From Nevskia sp. (lineage in GTDB: Bacteria > Pseudomonadota > Gammaproteobacteria > Nevskiales > Nevskiaceae), in NCBI GenBank assembly GCA_031291075.1, contig JARLJS010000146.1, positions 1-54,052 of the forward strand: DNA of 54,052 bases. The letters run 5' to 3'. A program made the translations under genes and the position numbers. The notes beneath the pieces were generated by a model. The model had not been told where the DNA came from and made no database searches. It saw only the letters and a list, made by a program, of their open reading frames with translations. Shown here one piece after another: positions 24,845 through 33,826 of the stretch. Each line of letters starts with the position of its first letter. Positions within the stretch are counted from its first letter, which is position 1.

Positions 24845-26707
24845 TCAACGAAAGTAGGCGTGGATGCGTTCCGCCAGCTTGCGGCTGATGCCCTCCACCC
24901 GCGCCAGCTCCTCCACCCCGGCGCGCTTGACCTGGGGCAGGCCGCCCAGCGTCTTGAGCAGGGCACGGCGGCGCGCCGGGCCCAGGCCCTCTATCGCTTC
25001 CAGGCCGGAGGTGAGGCGGGCCTTTTCGCGCCGCGCGCGGTGGCCGGTGATGGCAAAGCGGTGGGCCTCGTCGCGGATGCGCTGGATCAGGTGCAGCGCC
25101 GGCGAATCCGGCGGCAGCACCAGGGCGTGCTCGCGCTCGGGCAGGATGAGCTGCTCCAGGCGGGGCTTGCGGGTGGGCCCCTTGGCGATGGCGACCACCC
25201 GCAGCGCCTCGATGCCCAGGCCGCCCAGGGCCTCCATCGCCGCCGCCAGCTGGCCCTTGCCGCCGTCGATGAACAGCACGTCCGGCAGCGGCGCGGCGGT
25301 GCGCGCCTTGGCGGGCGCCTCGGCCGACGCCTCCACCGGGGTGTCCGCCCTGGACCTGGCGAAGCGCCGCGACACCGCCTGGTGGATGGCGGCGTAGTCG
25401 TCGCCCGGCGTCACGCCCTCGATGTTGAACTTGCGGTAGGCCGCCTTGAGCGGCCCTTCCTGGTTGAACACCACGCAGGAGGCCACGGTCCTCTCGCCCT
25501 GGGTATGGCTGATGTCGAAGCACTCCAGCCGCTGCGGCGGCCGCTCCAGCTCCAGCGCCTGCTGCAGCTCAAGCAGGCGCTGGTCCATGCTGGCCGCCTC
25601 GGCCAGCCGCGCCGACAAGGCCTGCTCGGCGGTGCCCTGGGCCATCTCCAGCAGGCGCATCTTGGCGCCGCGCTCGGGCCGCGCGATGCGCACCTTGCGC
25701 CCGGCCTTGGCGGAGAGGGAGGTCTCCAGCCAGGCGGCGTCCTCCGGCAGCACGCTCACCAGCAGCTCCGGCGGCGGCGGCCGCTCCAGGTAGTACTGGC
25801 CGATGAAGCCGGCCAGCAGCTCGTCCAGGCCCACCCCGGGCGGATGGCGCGGGAAGAAGCTGCCGTGGCCGAGGTTGATGCCGTCGCGCACCGACACCAC
25901 CACCACGCAGCTGCCGGAGGCGTGCGGCGCCACCGTGATGACGTCGAGCTGGTCGGCGCCGCCGGTGATGGCGCGGTGCTCGCGCACCCGCTTGAGCGCG
26001 CCGATCTGGTCGCGCAGCCGCGCCGCCAGCTCGTACTCCTGGCGCGCCGCGGCCTGCTCCATCTCCGCCTCCAGCTCGCGCGCCAGCTCGTCGCCGCGGC
26101 CTTCCAGCAGGCGTACCGCCTTGGCCACGTCGCGGGCGTAGTCCTGCGGCGCGATCAGCCGCACGCAGGGCGCGGAGCAGCGCTTGATCTGGTGCTGCAG
26201 GCAGGGCCGGGCGCGGTTGGAGAAGAAGCTGTCGTTGCAGGGCCGCAGCAGGAACAGCTTCTGCAGCGTCTGCAGGGTTTCGCGCACGGAGCTGGCGCTT
26301 GGATAGGGCCCGAAGTAGCGGTCCGGCCCCGGCCGCGCGCCGCGGTGGAAGACGATGCGCGGGTACTCCTGCGCGGTGATGCGCAGGTAGGGATAGCTCT
26401 TGTCGTCGCGCAGGGAGACGTTGTAGCGCGGCGTCTGTTCCTTGATCAGCGCCGCCTCCAGCAGCAGCGCCTCATCCTCGGTGTGGGTGAGCGTGACCTC
26501 GATGCGGCGGATCTGCGCCACCATGCTCTCGATGCGCGGGTTGCCGCTGGCGCGCAGGAAGTAGGTCCCCACCCGCTTGCGCAGGTTGCGCGCCTTGCCC
26601 ACGTAGAGCAGCTCGTCGTTCTCGCCGTACATGCGATAGACGCCCGGCTGGGTCGTCAGCTGCGACAGGAACGGCTTGGGATCGAATGCGTCTTTGGCCT
26701 GGGTCAC
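24845..26707 (-). CDS. uvrC: Excinuclease ABC subunit C
   Basis: A 620-residue nucleotide-excision-repair nuclease of normal length. The N-terminal GIY-YIG domain (GVYRMYGENDELLYVGKARN, residues about 22-41) makes the 3' cut. A UVR motif near 205-240 binds UvrB. The RNase H-like C-terminal nuclease (ECFDISHTQGERTVASCVVF, LFIDGGKGQL) makes the 5' cut, and helix-hairpin-helix repeats end the protein (EGLGPARRRALLKTLGGLPQ). Catalytic Asp residues are visible in FDISH and FIDGGKG. A run of Ala-rich residues (TPVEASAEAPAKARTAAPLP) sits before LFIDGG and is a small lineage-specific insert. Confidence 0.97.
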   Translation of the reverse strand: MTQAKDAFDPKPFLSQLTTQPGVYRMYGENDELLYVGKARNLRKRVGTYFLRASGNPRIESMVAQIRRIEVTLTHTEDEALLLEAALIKEQTPRYNVSLRDDKSYPYLRITAQEYPRIVFHRGARPGPDRYFGPYPSASSVRETLQTLQKLFLLRPCNDSFFSNRARPCLQHQIKRCSAPCVRLIAPQDYARDVAKAVRLLEGRGDELARELEAEMEQAAARQEYELAARLRDQIGALKRVREHRAITGGADQLDVITVAPHASGSCVVVVSVRDGINLGHGSFFPRHPPGVGLDELLAGFIGQYYLERPPPPELLVSVLPEDAAWLETSLSAKAGRKVRIARPERGAKMRLLEMAQGTAEQALSARLAEAASMDQRLLELQQALELERPPQRLECFDISHTQGERTVASCVVFNQEGPLKAAYRKFNIEGVTPGDDYAAIHQAVSRRFARSRADTPVEASAEAPAKARTAAPLPDVLFIDGGKGQLAAAMEALGGLGIEALRVVAIAKGPTRKPRLEQLILPEREHALVLPPDSPALHLIQRIRDEAHRFAITGHRARREKARLTSGLEAIEGLGPARRRALLKTLGGLPQVKRAGVEELARVEGISRKLAERIHAYFR

Positions 26708-26786
26708 TGGCTTGAGCCAACTGGCAGGCGCTTATTTTAGCGCTTCGGGGAACCCCGCCCCCAAGCCGTGAAAACGGGAACCGCGC

Positions 26787-27734
26787 TTACACCACCACCC
26801 GCTGGAACGCATACCGGTCCCGGCCTTCGGCCTTGGCCTGGTAAAGCGCCTTGTCCGCGGTCTGCAGCAGACGCTCCCAGCTGAAGCTCGCGCTCGGCAC
26901 GCACACCGCCACGCCCACGCTCATGGTGACATGCGGCGCCACTTCCGACCCTACGTGCGCGATATCCAGGGCCCGGATCGATTCGAGCAGCTCTTCGGCT
27001 TGCTGCAGCGCTTCCGGCAGCGCCGTCTCCGGCAGCAGCAGCGCGAACTCCTCCCCGCCTATGCGCGCCGCCACGTCGCTCACCCGGCGCGCCCTCGCAG
27101 CCAGCGCCGCCGCCACCATCTGCAGGCAGTTGTCGCCGGCCTGGTGGCCGTAGTGATCGTTGTAGCGCTTGAAATAATCGAGGTCGCCCAGGAGCAGGGC
27201 GGTGGCGCGGTCGCTGCGCAGGCCGCGCTGCCATTCCAGCTCCATGGCGGTGTCGAAGGCGCGGCGGTTGGCGAGCCCGGTGAGGCCGTCCTGCGAGGAC
27301 AGCTTGACCAGCGCGCGGTTCACGTCCTGCAGCTGCTGGCTCACCTCCACCAGCTTCTTGCGCATCTCGGTGATGCGCCGCATCGCCAGCAGCTTGGCCC
27401 GCAGCACCACCGGGCTGACCGGCTTGGTGATGTAATCGTCGCCGCCGGCATCGATGCCGCGCGCGATATCCTCGTCGCCCACGCGGCCGCTGAGGAAGAT
27501 GATCGGGGTCCAGGCGCCATCGCGGTCCAGGCGGCGGATTTCGCGGGCCGCGGCGTAGCCGTCCATGCCCGGCATCTCCACGTCGAGCAGGATCACGTCG
27601 GGATTTTCCTTGCGGTACATGGCGAGCGCCGCTTCACCGTCCCCGGCCTCGATGGCCGGATGTCCCATCTCCAGCAAATAGGTTGCGGTGAGCGCCCTGG
27701 ACGCCCTTGAGTCGTCAACCAGGAGAACTTTCAT
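26787..27734 (-). CDS. Response-regulator diguanylate cyclase
   Basis: A 315-residue protein from ATG 27734; the longer frame adds 12 residues with no support. Residues 1-120 form a receiver domain with DD (LLVDDS), the phospho-acceptor Asp in DVILLDVEMPGMDG, Ser in FLSGR and Lys in ITKP. Residues about 150-310 form a GGDEF domain with the active motif GGEEF (AARIGGEEFALLLPE), the upstream GLTGLANRRAF and DLDYFKRYND. It would make cyclic di-GMP when phosphorylated. No canonical RxxD inhibitory site is visible before GGEEF. It lies 79 bases upstream of uvrC on the same strand; the cognate kinase is not here. Confidence 0.93.
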   Translation of the reverse strand: MKVLLVDDSRASRALTATYLLEMGHPAIEAGDGEAALAMYRKENPDVILLDVEMPGMDGYAAAREIRRLDRDGAWTPIIFLSGRVGDEDIARGIDAGGDDYITKPVSPVVLRAKLLAMRRITEMRKKLVEVSQQLQDVNRALVKLSSQDGLTGLANRRAFDTAMELEWQRGLRSDRATALLLGDLDYFKRYNDHYGHQAGDNCLQMVAAALAARARRVSDVAARIGGEEFALLLPETALPEALQQAEELLESIRALDIAHVGSEVAPHVTMSVGVAVCVPSASFSWERLLQTADKALYQAKAEGRDRYAFQRVVV

Positions 27735-27860
27735 GTAGGGGCTAGTCGTTGATCTGCTGCGAGCTTGCATATATCGCCACTCCGGCGCAGTCCCCGCAGT
27801 GGTTGCAGGATCGGCGGTCCGCGGGGGCTGACGGACGCGCCCGGCGGCTGGCGCTCCACG

Positions 27861-28874
27861 CTATTTCACCGGCACGTAGACCGCGGTCAGCAGCTCCGCC
27901 TCGGGCGTCCCGGCGGGATCGTTGAGGTACTGCTCCCAGGACGGTCCGGCGTCCTTGAGGGCGTAGGCCGTCTTGAAGGCGTCGAGCAGGTCGTAGGTCT
28001 TGCCGAGGTCGCCGTATGGCCCCTTGTGCTCGACCTTCAGGGCCGGGCCGGCGTAGGCCTGTGCGATCTTCACCTCTCCCGTGGCCGCCTGCGGCACGCC
28101 CTCCACCGGAATGCCGGCGTCGAACTCGTAGACCTTGGCCTGGGGATCCCAGCGCCGGGTCACCGCCAGCGGCGGGCCGGCCGGCTTCAGGCCGGTGCCG
28201 GACAGGTAGGCGCTCACCTTGGCATAGGCCGGCGCCAGGGCCGCGCTCACCGCGGCCGGGTCGGTGGAAGTGGAACCCGACACGTAGGCATAGCTCTGCG
28301 GCTTGAGCGTTACCAGCTCCGCCTTGAGCGCGGAGAAATCGGTCTTGGGACGGCTCTCGGCCAACGCTTTCAGCCGCTGCAGGCCCTGTTCGTAGTCGGG
28401 CCCGATCTGCCGGTCGAGCAGCAGGCCCACATAGTGCATCATCGGGTTGTGCCCGAGGTTCACGTCGAGCCCCCAGGTCAGCAGCGTGATCGCTCCGTCC
28501 GGTTCCAGGTCGAAGCTCGCCGTGCTCGGATCGGCAAAGCCGGTGAACATCAGCCGGGACTGCACCTCGGTGTACGGAGTGCTCGTCACGATCTCCTGCG
28601 ATCCGCTGCCCACCGAGGGATTACCGGTCCACTCGTAGGCTGCGCCCACGCCAAAGGGTTGGCCGCTCGTCCGCACCTTGAGCTGCGGATCCTTCTGCGA
28701 CCAGGGCGACCACTTGTCGAACTCGCGGTAGCTGTCGACCAGCGCGAACACCTGGGAGACGGGGGCCTGGATCTTGGCGGTGCGCTGCACGTGGACCTTG
28801 TCCGGCAGCACGAAGCCGATCGCGAAGAACACCACCACGATCAGCAACAGGGTCAAAAGGATATTGCGCAGCAT
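27861..28874 (-). CDS. Membrane-anchored SRPBCC + GyrI-like ligand-binding protein
   Basis: A 337-residue protein from ATG 28874. One N-terminal membrane segment (ILLTLLLIVVVFFAIGFVLP) is followed by an SRPBCC/START-like hydrophobic-pocket domain (VHVQRTAKIQAPVSQVFALV, DSYREFDKWSPW, residues about 30-165). A GyrI/AraC-effector-binding-like domain follows (VTLKPQSYAYVSGSTSTDPA, YEFDAGIPVE, LKVEHKGPYGDLGKTYDLLD). Both domains bind small hydrophobic or cationic molecules. The orientation of the first helix implies that both face the periplasm. Its role is not known. Confidence 0.8.
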   Translation of the reverse strand: MLRNILLTLLLIVVVFFAIGFVLPDKVHVQRTAKIQAPVSQVFALVDSYREFDKWSPWSQKDPQLKVRTSGQPFGVGAAYEWTGNPSVGSGSQEIVTSTPYTEVQSRLMFTGFADPSTASFDLEPDGAITLLTWGLDVNLGHNPMMHYVGLLLDRQIGPDYEQGLQRLKALAESRPKTDFSALKAELVTLKPQSYAYVSGSTSTDPAAVSAALAPAYAKVSAYLSGTGLKPAGPPLAVTRRWDPQAKVYEFDAGIPVEGVPQAATGEVKIAQAYAGPALKVEHKGPYGDLGKTYDLLDAFKTAYALKDAGPSWEQYLNDPAGTPEAELLTAVYVPVK

Positions 28875-28992
28875 ATCTCTCCCCTGAACCAGCCATCCGG
28901 CACGATATAGCGCCGTCATGATGGGGGCAACAACGTCCGTCGGCTGCCGCCTCCGTACCGTCCGGCTTCACGGACAAAGCGGTACGCCGCCA

Positions 28993-29057
28993 GAGCATTT
29001 TCCTCTTTACGTGCGCATATTCCTTCTCCTCTCCTGCGTGCGGGAGAGGGGAAGGCA
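28993..29057. repeat. Copy of a dispersed intergenic repeat
   Basis: The sequence GCATTTTCCTCTTTACGTGC then TTCTCCTCTCC-tgcgtgc-GGGAGAGGGG closely matches 53832-53890, and the hairpin belongs to the family at 19502 and 24013. The rest of the gap 28875-29173 shows a small CCGCGG-containing repeat near 29090-29117 and no gene. Confidence 0.6.
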
Positions 29058-29173
29058 CGTATGCATCCGAACTAAAGGGGACTCTGGCCGCGGATACCTG
29101 CGCAGCCGCGGAAGCGACCTAAAAATCATTCTAAAACAACAGATTGCCCTTTCAAACCGGAGCGAAGCAACCG

Positions 29174-30562
29174 TCACTTCCCCGCCCGGCACGCGGCGAA
29201 CACCTGCGCCGGGGTCTCACCGGTCCCGGCATACGCCGCGAACACCTTGCCGGAGCAATAGGTCGCCACCGGGAAATAGTCGCCCATCACCGTCTGCGGC
29301 GAGTCGCCCGGGTGGACACTGAAGGCGGATTGGGTGAAGTCCGGCGCCGCCAGCAGCTGCCGGTAGATCAGCACGCCGGACTGGGTGGCGCCGAAGTCGA
29401 GCCAGTTGAAGCCGTGCGCGGCATCGGCGGCGACGGGCTGCTTGGACGGCACCGACAGCACCAGGTTGACGAATCCGCCGCCGTCGAGCGTTGCGCCTTC
29501 GTCCCTCAGGCACGAGAGCGTCTTCAGGCCGCCACTTTCGCAAACCGACCAATACCGCAGCTGCGAGTCCGTCCCTGCCGTCGGGGAGGTCGCATAGCTG
29601 GGCGCGAGCATGCGCACGAGCAGCAGATCGCCCTGGTACGGCGACAGATCCTTGGCGTAGACGTAACGCTCGTCGCGGTTGATCGCGTACTTGCTGGCGG
29701 CGGGATCGAACACCATGAATTGCGGAGCTTTGGGCGACGGCAGCGGAATCGCACCGGGAGGTCCCAGGAACGAGTTGGCCTGGCCGAGCGCCGTCGCCGG
29801 ACCGTCCAGTTCCGCATTTTCGGCATGCAGGCCGAAGGCGCAGCGCGTTTTCGTTTCCAGGGCCACCGCTGGCACTTCACCGCCCGGGGCGACCTCGGAC
29901 ACGGCAGGCAGCGGTACGGCTCCGTGCTGCGCCACGGCGACGCCGTCGAAATCGCCGTAGAGGCGATAGGTCAGCGTGAGCGTCTCGCCGGGCGGGGTAT
30001 TGGACAAATCCAGGTAAAGCGTATTGGGCGCCGGGTGTGCCGGCCGCGGCGACAGCACCAGGTCGATGGTGTAGCTGCCGGCAGCCGTGGCGATCGAGGG
30101 ATGGACCACGTCGACCGCCGGGTAAGGAGGGTACGGCGACAGGCTGCCCGGATCGGGCAGGATCTCGAAGTCCGAAAGAAAGGCCAGGGTCTGCAGCGAG
30201 GTGTAGACGTTGTCGAGAACCTGGAAGGAAAAGTAGCGTGCGAGCGGATACTGTCCCCGGATCCTGAACACGGTGCCGGCGGGAAAGCCGGAGCCGAAAT
30301 ACAGCTCCCAGTAGCCGGCGTAGAGATCCACGTAATCCGGCCGCGGCGCACCGTCGGCCGGCGGGCTGCCCTGGGCATTGAACACCCAATCGCAGAACGT
30401 GGGAGGATCCTCCGGCAGCGGCGGGATTGCCGCCGCGGCTGGAGGCGTGCCGCCGAACAGTGCCGCTACCGCGCAAAGCGCCGCTGCCGGCGGCGTCGTG
30501 AATACCGGCGACCAGCGGGGACGCAGCGTCACCGCACCCTTGATGCGATCGATTGGACCCAC
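29174..30562 (-). CDS. Secreted protein of unknown function, paralogue 2
   Basis: A 462-residue protein starting at GTG 30562, with GGGAGCG about 8 bases upstream. The N-terminus carries a signal peptide (basic RPRW, core AAALCAVAALFGG, then TPPAAAA). The mature part begins FCDWVFNAQGSPPADG and has WELYFGSGFPAGTVFRIRG, YPLARYFSFQVLDN, and a C-terminal block TYCSGKVFAAYAGTGETPAQ followed by VFAACRAGK. It aligns along its full length with the neighbour at 30736-32157 by eye at roughly 40-50% identity, including most Cys positions. I recognise no characterised family; the YPxARYFSF block is faintly reminiscent of DUF1214-like secreted proteins. It is probably periplasmic or exported. Confidence 0.8.
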   Translation of the reverse strand: MGPIDRIKGAVTLRPRWSPVFTTPPAAALCAVAALFGGTPPAAAAIPPLPEDPPTFCDWVFNAQGSPPADGAPRPDYVDLYAGYWELYFGSGFPAGTVFRIRGQYPLARYFSFQVLDNVYTSLQTLAFLSDFEILPDPGSLSPYPPYPAVDVVHPSIATAAGSYTIDLVLSPRPAHPAPNTLYLDLSNTPPGETLTLTYRLYGDFDGVAVAQHGAVPLPAVSEVAPGGEVPAVALETKTRCAFGLHAENAELDGPATALGQANSFLGPPGAIPLPSPKAPQFMVFDPAASKYAINRDERYVYAKDLSPYQGDLLLVRMLAPSYATSPTAGTDSQLRYWSVCESGGLKTLSCLRDEGATLDGGGFVNLVLSVPSKQPVAADAAHGFNWLDFGATQSGVLIYRQLLAAPDFTQSAFSVHPGDSPQTVMGDYFPVATYCSGKVFAAYAGTGETPAQVFAACRAGK

Positions 30563-30735
30563 GGCGGAACGCTCCCTGTTCAGGCCGGCGCCGGCCGTCG
30601 TCAGCCCGGGCGCCTTGCGGCCATGCCGAAAATCCTTTGAACTTACCGGCCGGTCATTGCCGAAGCGTGAATCTTGCGGGTTGCCTGGATGACAACGGGC
30701 TCAGACACCGCGCCGGACGTGGTATGTGCCACCAG

Positions 30736-32157
30736 TCATTTGCCGGCCTTGCAGGCCGCGAACACCTGCGCCGGGGTCTCCGCCGCCGCGGTATGCGCGG
30801 CGAATACCGCGTTGGAGCAGTACGTCGATTGCGGGAAGTAGTTGCCCATCACCGACTGCGGGCTGGCATTGCCCACCACGTTGAAGGCGGAATGGGCGAA
30901 ATCGGGCGCCGGCAGGATCTGCCGGTAGGTGAGCACCCCGAACGCGGTGGTGCCGTAAGTGAGCCAGTTGAATCCATGCTTGGCGTCGGCGGTGGACGGC
31001 TGCTTGCCCGGCACCGACACCACCAGGTTGACGTAGCCTTCGGCGTCGATCACCGCTTCGCGATCCGCCACGCAGGCATAGGTCTCCAGGAAGCTACCTT
31101 CGCACAGGGACCAGTAGCGCAACTGCGGATCGGTGCCGCCTGCCGCCGAGGTGGCATAGCTGGGCGCCAACATCCGCACCAGCACCAGGTCGCCCAGGAA
31201 CTGGGTGAGGCCGGCGGAGTAGATGTAGCGGGCGTCGGGATTGACCGACAGGTCCGTCGTGCTGTTCGGATCGCGCAGCGCGAACGCCGGCCCAGGCAGG
31301 CCCGGATAAGCCGGGATCGGGTTCGGCGCCTCGGGCTGGGCGAACAGCGCGTCGAGCCACTGCGCCGGGTAGTCCGCCGTGGCATTGGACAGGGAGATGT
31401 CGAGCTGGCACACCGGCGGCGTGAGCAACTGGCTCAAGGGAATCTCGCCGCGGGGCGTGACTTCCGACAGGCTGGGCAGCGGCTCGCCGCCGTGCTGCGC
31501 CACGCTGATGCCGGCCGCGGCGTCGTAGATGCGGTAGGTGAGCGAGGCGATGCCGGTGGAGCCGGTGAACTGCGCCGGATTGAGGTAGAGCGTGTTGGGC
31601 GCCGGCGCGGCCGGAGCCGGTGCCAGCACCATGTCGAGTGTATAGCTGCCGCCGGCGGGAATGCCCGGATCGACCACGTTGACCGCGGTGTAAGGCGACC
31701 GGCTGCCGGCATCGGGCACGATCTGGTAGTCGGCCAGCGAGGCGACGGTCTGCAGCGACTTGGTCACGTCGTTGGTGACGGTGAAGGAGAAATAACGCGC
31801 CTGCGGAAACCGGCCACGGATCTTGAAGGTGGTGCCGACCGGGAAGCCCGTGCCGAAGTACAGCTCCCAGTAGCCCGAATCCAGGTCGACGATTTCAGGA
31901 CGTGCCTGGCCATCCGCGGGCGGCGAGTCGAGCGCCGCGAAGGTCCAGTTGCAGAACGGCTGGATGCCGGACGAGGTCGAGACCGCCGCCAGCGTCTGCG
32001 CCGGCCAGACCGCCGTCGCCGCGAGGCAGACCATGACTGCCGCCGCCAGCATCGTCATGCCGCTGTAGCGCCGCGCTTCCCCGGCGCTTCCGTTCGCGCT
32101 CCGCGCGCGATACCTCCGAGCCATGCCGGCTGCTGCCGGCTTGTTGCTTTTTCTCAT
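30736..32157 (-). CDS. Secreted protein of unknown function, paralogue 1
   Basis: A 473-residue protein from ATG 32157 behind a strong GGAGG site. A long basic lead of about 33 residues precedes the hydrophobic signal (MTMLAAAVMVCLAATAVWPA), so ATG at residue 34 is an alternative start. Shared blocks with the downstream paralogue are FCNWTFAALDSPPADG, GYWELYFGTGFPVGTTFKIR, FPQARYFSF, VLVRMLAPSYATS, LRYWSLCEGS, FNWLTYGTTAFGVLTYRQIL and TPAQVFAACKAGK. Paired Cys residues suggest periplasmic disulfides. It is the upstream member of a tandem duplication, 173 bases from its partner. The function is unknown. Confidence 0.82.
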   Translation of the reverse strand: MRKSNKPAAAGMARRYRARSANGSAGEARRYSGMTMLAAAVMVCLAATAVWPAQTLAAVSTSSGIQPFCNWTFAALDSPPADGQARPEIVDLDSGYWELYFGTGFPVGTTFKIRGRFPQARYFSFTVTNDVTKSLQTVASLADYQIVPDAGSRSPYTAVNVVDPGIPAGGSYTLDMVLAPAPAAPAPNTLYLNPAQFTGSTGIASLTYRIYDAAAGISVAQHGGEPLPSLSEVTPRGEIPLSQLLTPPVCQLDISLSNATADYPAQWLDALFAQPEAPNPIPAYPGLPGPAFALRDPNSTTDLSVNPDARYIYSAGLTQFLGDLVLVRMLAPSYATSAAGGTDPQLRYWSLCEGSFLETYACVADREAVIDAEGYVNLVVSVPGKQPSTADAKHGFNWLTYGTTAFGVLTYRQILPAPDFAHSAFNVVGNASPQSVMGNYFPQSTYCSNAVFAAHTAAAETPAQVFAACKAGK

Positions 32158-32350
32158 GTCCTCCACTCCGCTGCTGCGATGGCACCTGCCAACCCTGCCA
32201 CGCCCCGACTCCGGGACGGGTGACACGACGCCTGCCCTGGCAGCGAACCGCACACTCCTTTGGCGCCCTCCGCGGCGCGCACCCCGGGCGGTACGGGGCT
32301 GCATTGCACTACAACGGATCCGGCGGTCGCAAGCCGCCAGTCCTTCAACA

Positions 32351-32382
32351 AGAAAGGGATGTCCCTGCGGACATCCCTTTCT
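32351..32382 (-). terminator. Terminator downstream of aceA
   Basis: A perfect 14-base-pair stem, AGAAAGGGATGTCC / GGACATCCCTTTCT, surrounds the loop CTGC. In the leftward direction it is followed by TTGTTG. It lies 42 bases past the aceA stop codon and separates it from the secreted-paralogue pair. Confidence 0.75.
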
Positions 32383-32424
32383 GCGCAACGGTCGCGGCTT
32401 GCCGGTTCGACCGGCCAGCCGGTC

Positions 32425-33720
32425 TTAGTGGAACTGCTCTTCTTCGGTCGAGCCGGTCAGCGCGGTCACCGACGAGGTGCCGCCCTGGATCACGGTGGTG
32501 ACGTCGTCGAAGTAGCCGGTGCCCACTTCCTGCTGATGGGAGACGAAGGTGTACCCGCGGTCGCGGGCGGCGAACTCCGGCTCCTGCACCTTTTCCACGT
32601 AAGCCGACATGCCACGCTTGGAATAGTCCTGCGCCAAGTCGAACATGTTGTACCACATGGAGTGGATGCCAGCGAGGGTGATGAACTGGTACTTATATCC
32701 CATGGCGCCCAGCTCGCGCTGGAACTTGGCGATGGTGGCATCGTCCAGGTTCTTCTTCCAGTTGAAGGACGGCGAACAGTTATAGGCCAGCAGCTTGTCC
32801 GGGTGCACCTTGCGCACCGCCTCGGCGAACTTGCGGGCGAACTCGAGGTCCGGCGTGCCGGTTTCGCACCACACCATGTCGGCGTACGGCGCGTAGGCGA
32901 CGCCGCGGCTGATGGCCTGCTGCAGGCCCTTCTTGGTCTTGTAGAAGCCTTCGCCGGTACGCTCGCCGGTGACGAACGGCTTGTCGTTCGGGTCGTGGTC
33001 GGAGGTGAGCAGGTCGGCGGCTTCCGCGTCGGTGCGGGCCAGGATCACCGTCGGCACGCCCAGGGTATCGGCCGCCAGGCGCGCAGCGATCAGCTTCTGC
33101 ACCGCGTCCTCGGTGGGCACCAGCACCTTGCCGCCCATGTGGCCGCACTTCTTGACCGAGGCGAGCTGGTCCTCGAAATGCACGCCGCCGGCGCCGGCGC
33201 GGATCATCGCCTTCATCAGCTCGAACGCGTTCAGCACGCCGCCGAAGCCGGCCTCGGCATCAGCCACGATCGGCGCGAAGTAGTCGATATAGCCCTTGTC
33301 GCCCGGGCCCACGCCCTTGCCCCACTGGATCTCGTCAGCGCGCTTGAAGCTGTTGTTGATGCGCTCGACCACCGCCGGCACCGAGTTCACCGGGTACAGC
33401 GACTGGTCGGGATACATCGCCATGTAGCCGTTGTTGTCAGCGGCGACCTGCCAGCCGGACAGGTAGATGGCCTTGATGCCGGCCTTGACCTGCTGCATCG
33501 CCTGGCCGCCGGTGAGGGCGCCGAGGCAGTTGATGTAGGGTTCGGTGTTGACGAGCTTCCACAGCTTCTCGGCGCCGTTGCGGGCGAGCGTGTTCTCGAC
33601 CTGCAGTGAGCCGCGCAGACGCACGACGTCGGCGGCGGTGTAACCACGCTTCACGCCCTTCCAGCGGGGGTTGGTGGCCCAATCCTTCTCCAAGGCCTTG
33701 ATTTGCTCGTCGCGACTCAT
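32425..33720 (-). CDS. aceA: Isocitrate lyase
   Basis: A 431-residue protein of normal length. The catalytic loop motif KKCGH is present in [12 protein letters not shown], with Cys as the general acid. Other conserved parts are [41 protein letters not shown], and the C-terminal [20 protein letters not shown]. It cleaves isocitrate to glyoxylate and succinate, the first step of the glyoxylate bypass needed for growth on acetate or fatty acids. It lies 106 bases downstream of malate synthase with a terminator-like hairpin between them, so its level may be set separately. A GAGG site precedes the ATG. Confidence 0.97.
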   Translation of the reverse strand: MSRDEQIKALEKDWATNPRWKGVKRGYTAADVVRLRGSLQVENTLARNGAEKLWKLVNTEPYINCLGALTGGQAMQQVKAGIKAIYLSGWQVAADNNGYMAMYPDQSLYPVNSVPAVVERINNSFKRADEIQWGKGVGPGDKGYIDYFAPIVADAEAGFGGVLNAFELMKAMIRAGAGGVHFEDQLASVKKCGHMGGKVLVPTEDAVQKLIAARLAADTLGVPTVILARTDAEAADLLTSDHDPNDKPFVTGERTGEGFYKTKKGLQQAISRGVAYAPYADMVWCETGTPDLEFARKFAEAVRKVHPDKLLAYNCSPSFNWKKNLDDATIAKFQRELGAMGYKYQFITLAGIHSMWYNMFDLAQDYSKRGMSAYVEKVQEPEFAARDRGYTFVSHQQEVGTGYFDDVTTVIQGGTSSVTALTGSTEEEQFH

Positions 33721-33753
33721 TGCAGCTTCCTCTTTGGGCCATTAGCCCGATGT

Positions 33754-33804
33754 CAAAAAAAGCGGTGGGGGGACAACCTGTGGAGTCGCGGGACGTCACC
33801 GCTT
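33754..33804 (-). terminator. Terminator or attenuator between aceB and aceA
   Basis: AAGCGGTG (33760-33767) and CACCGCTT (33797-33804) pair perfectly around a 29-base loop. In the leftward direction the stem is followed by seven T (complement of A 33755-33761). This would end part of the aceB transcripts before aceA. A smaller GGGCcattaGCCC hairpin lies closer to aceA at 33736-33748. Confidence 0.6.
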
Positions 33805-33826
33805 AAGGGGCGTTCCCGCGCAGGGT

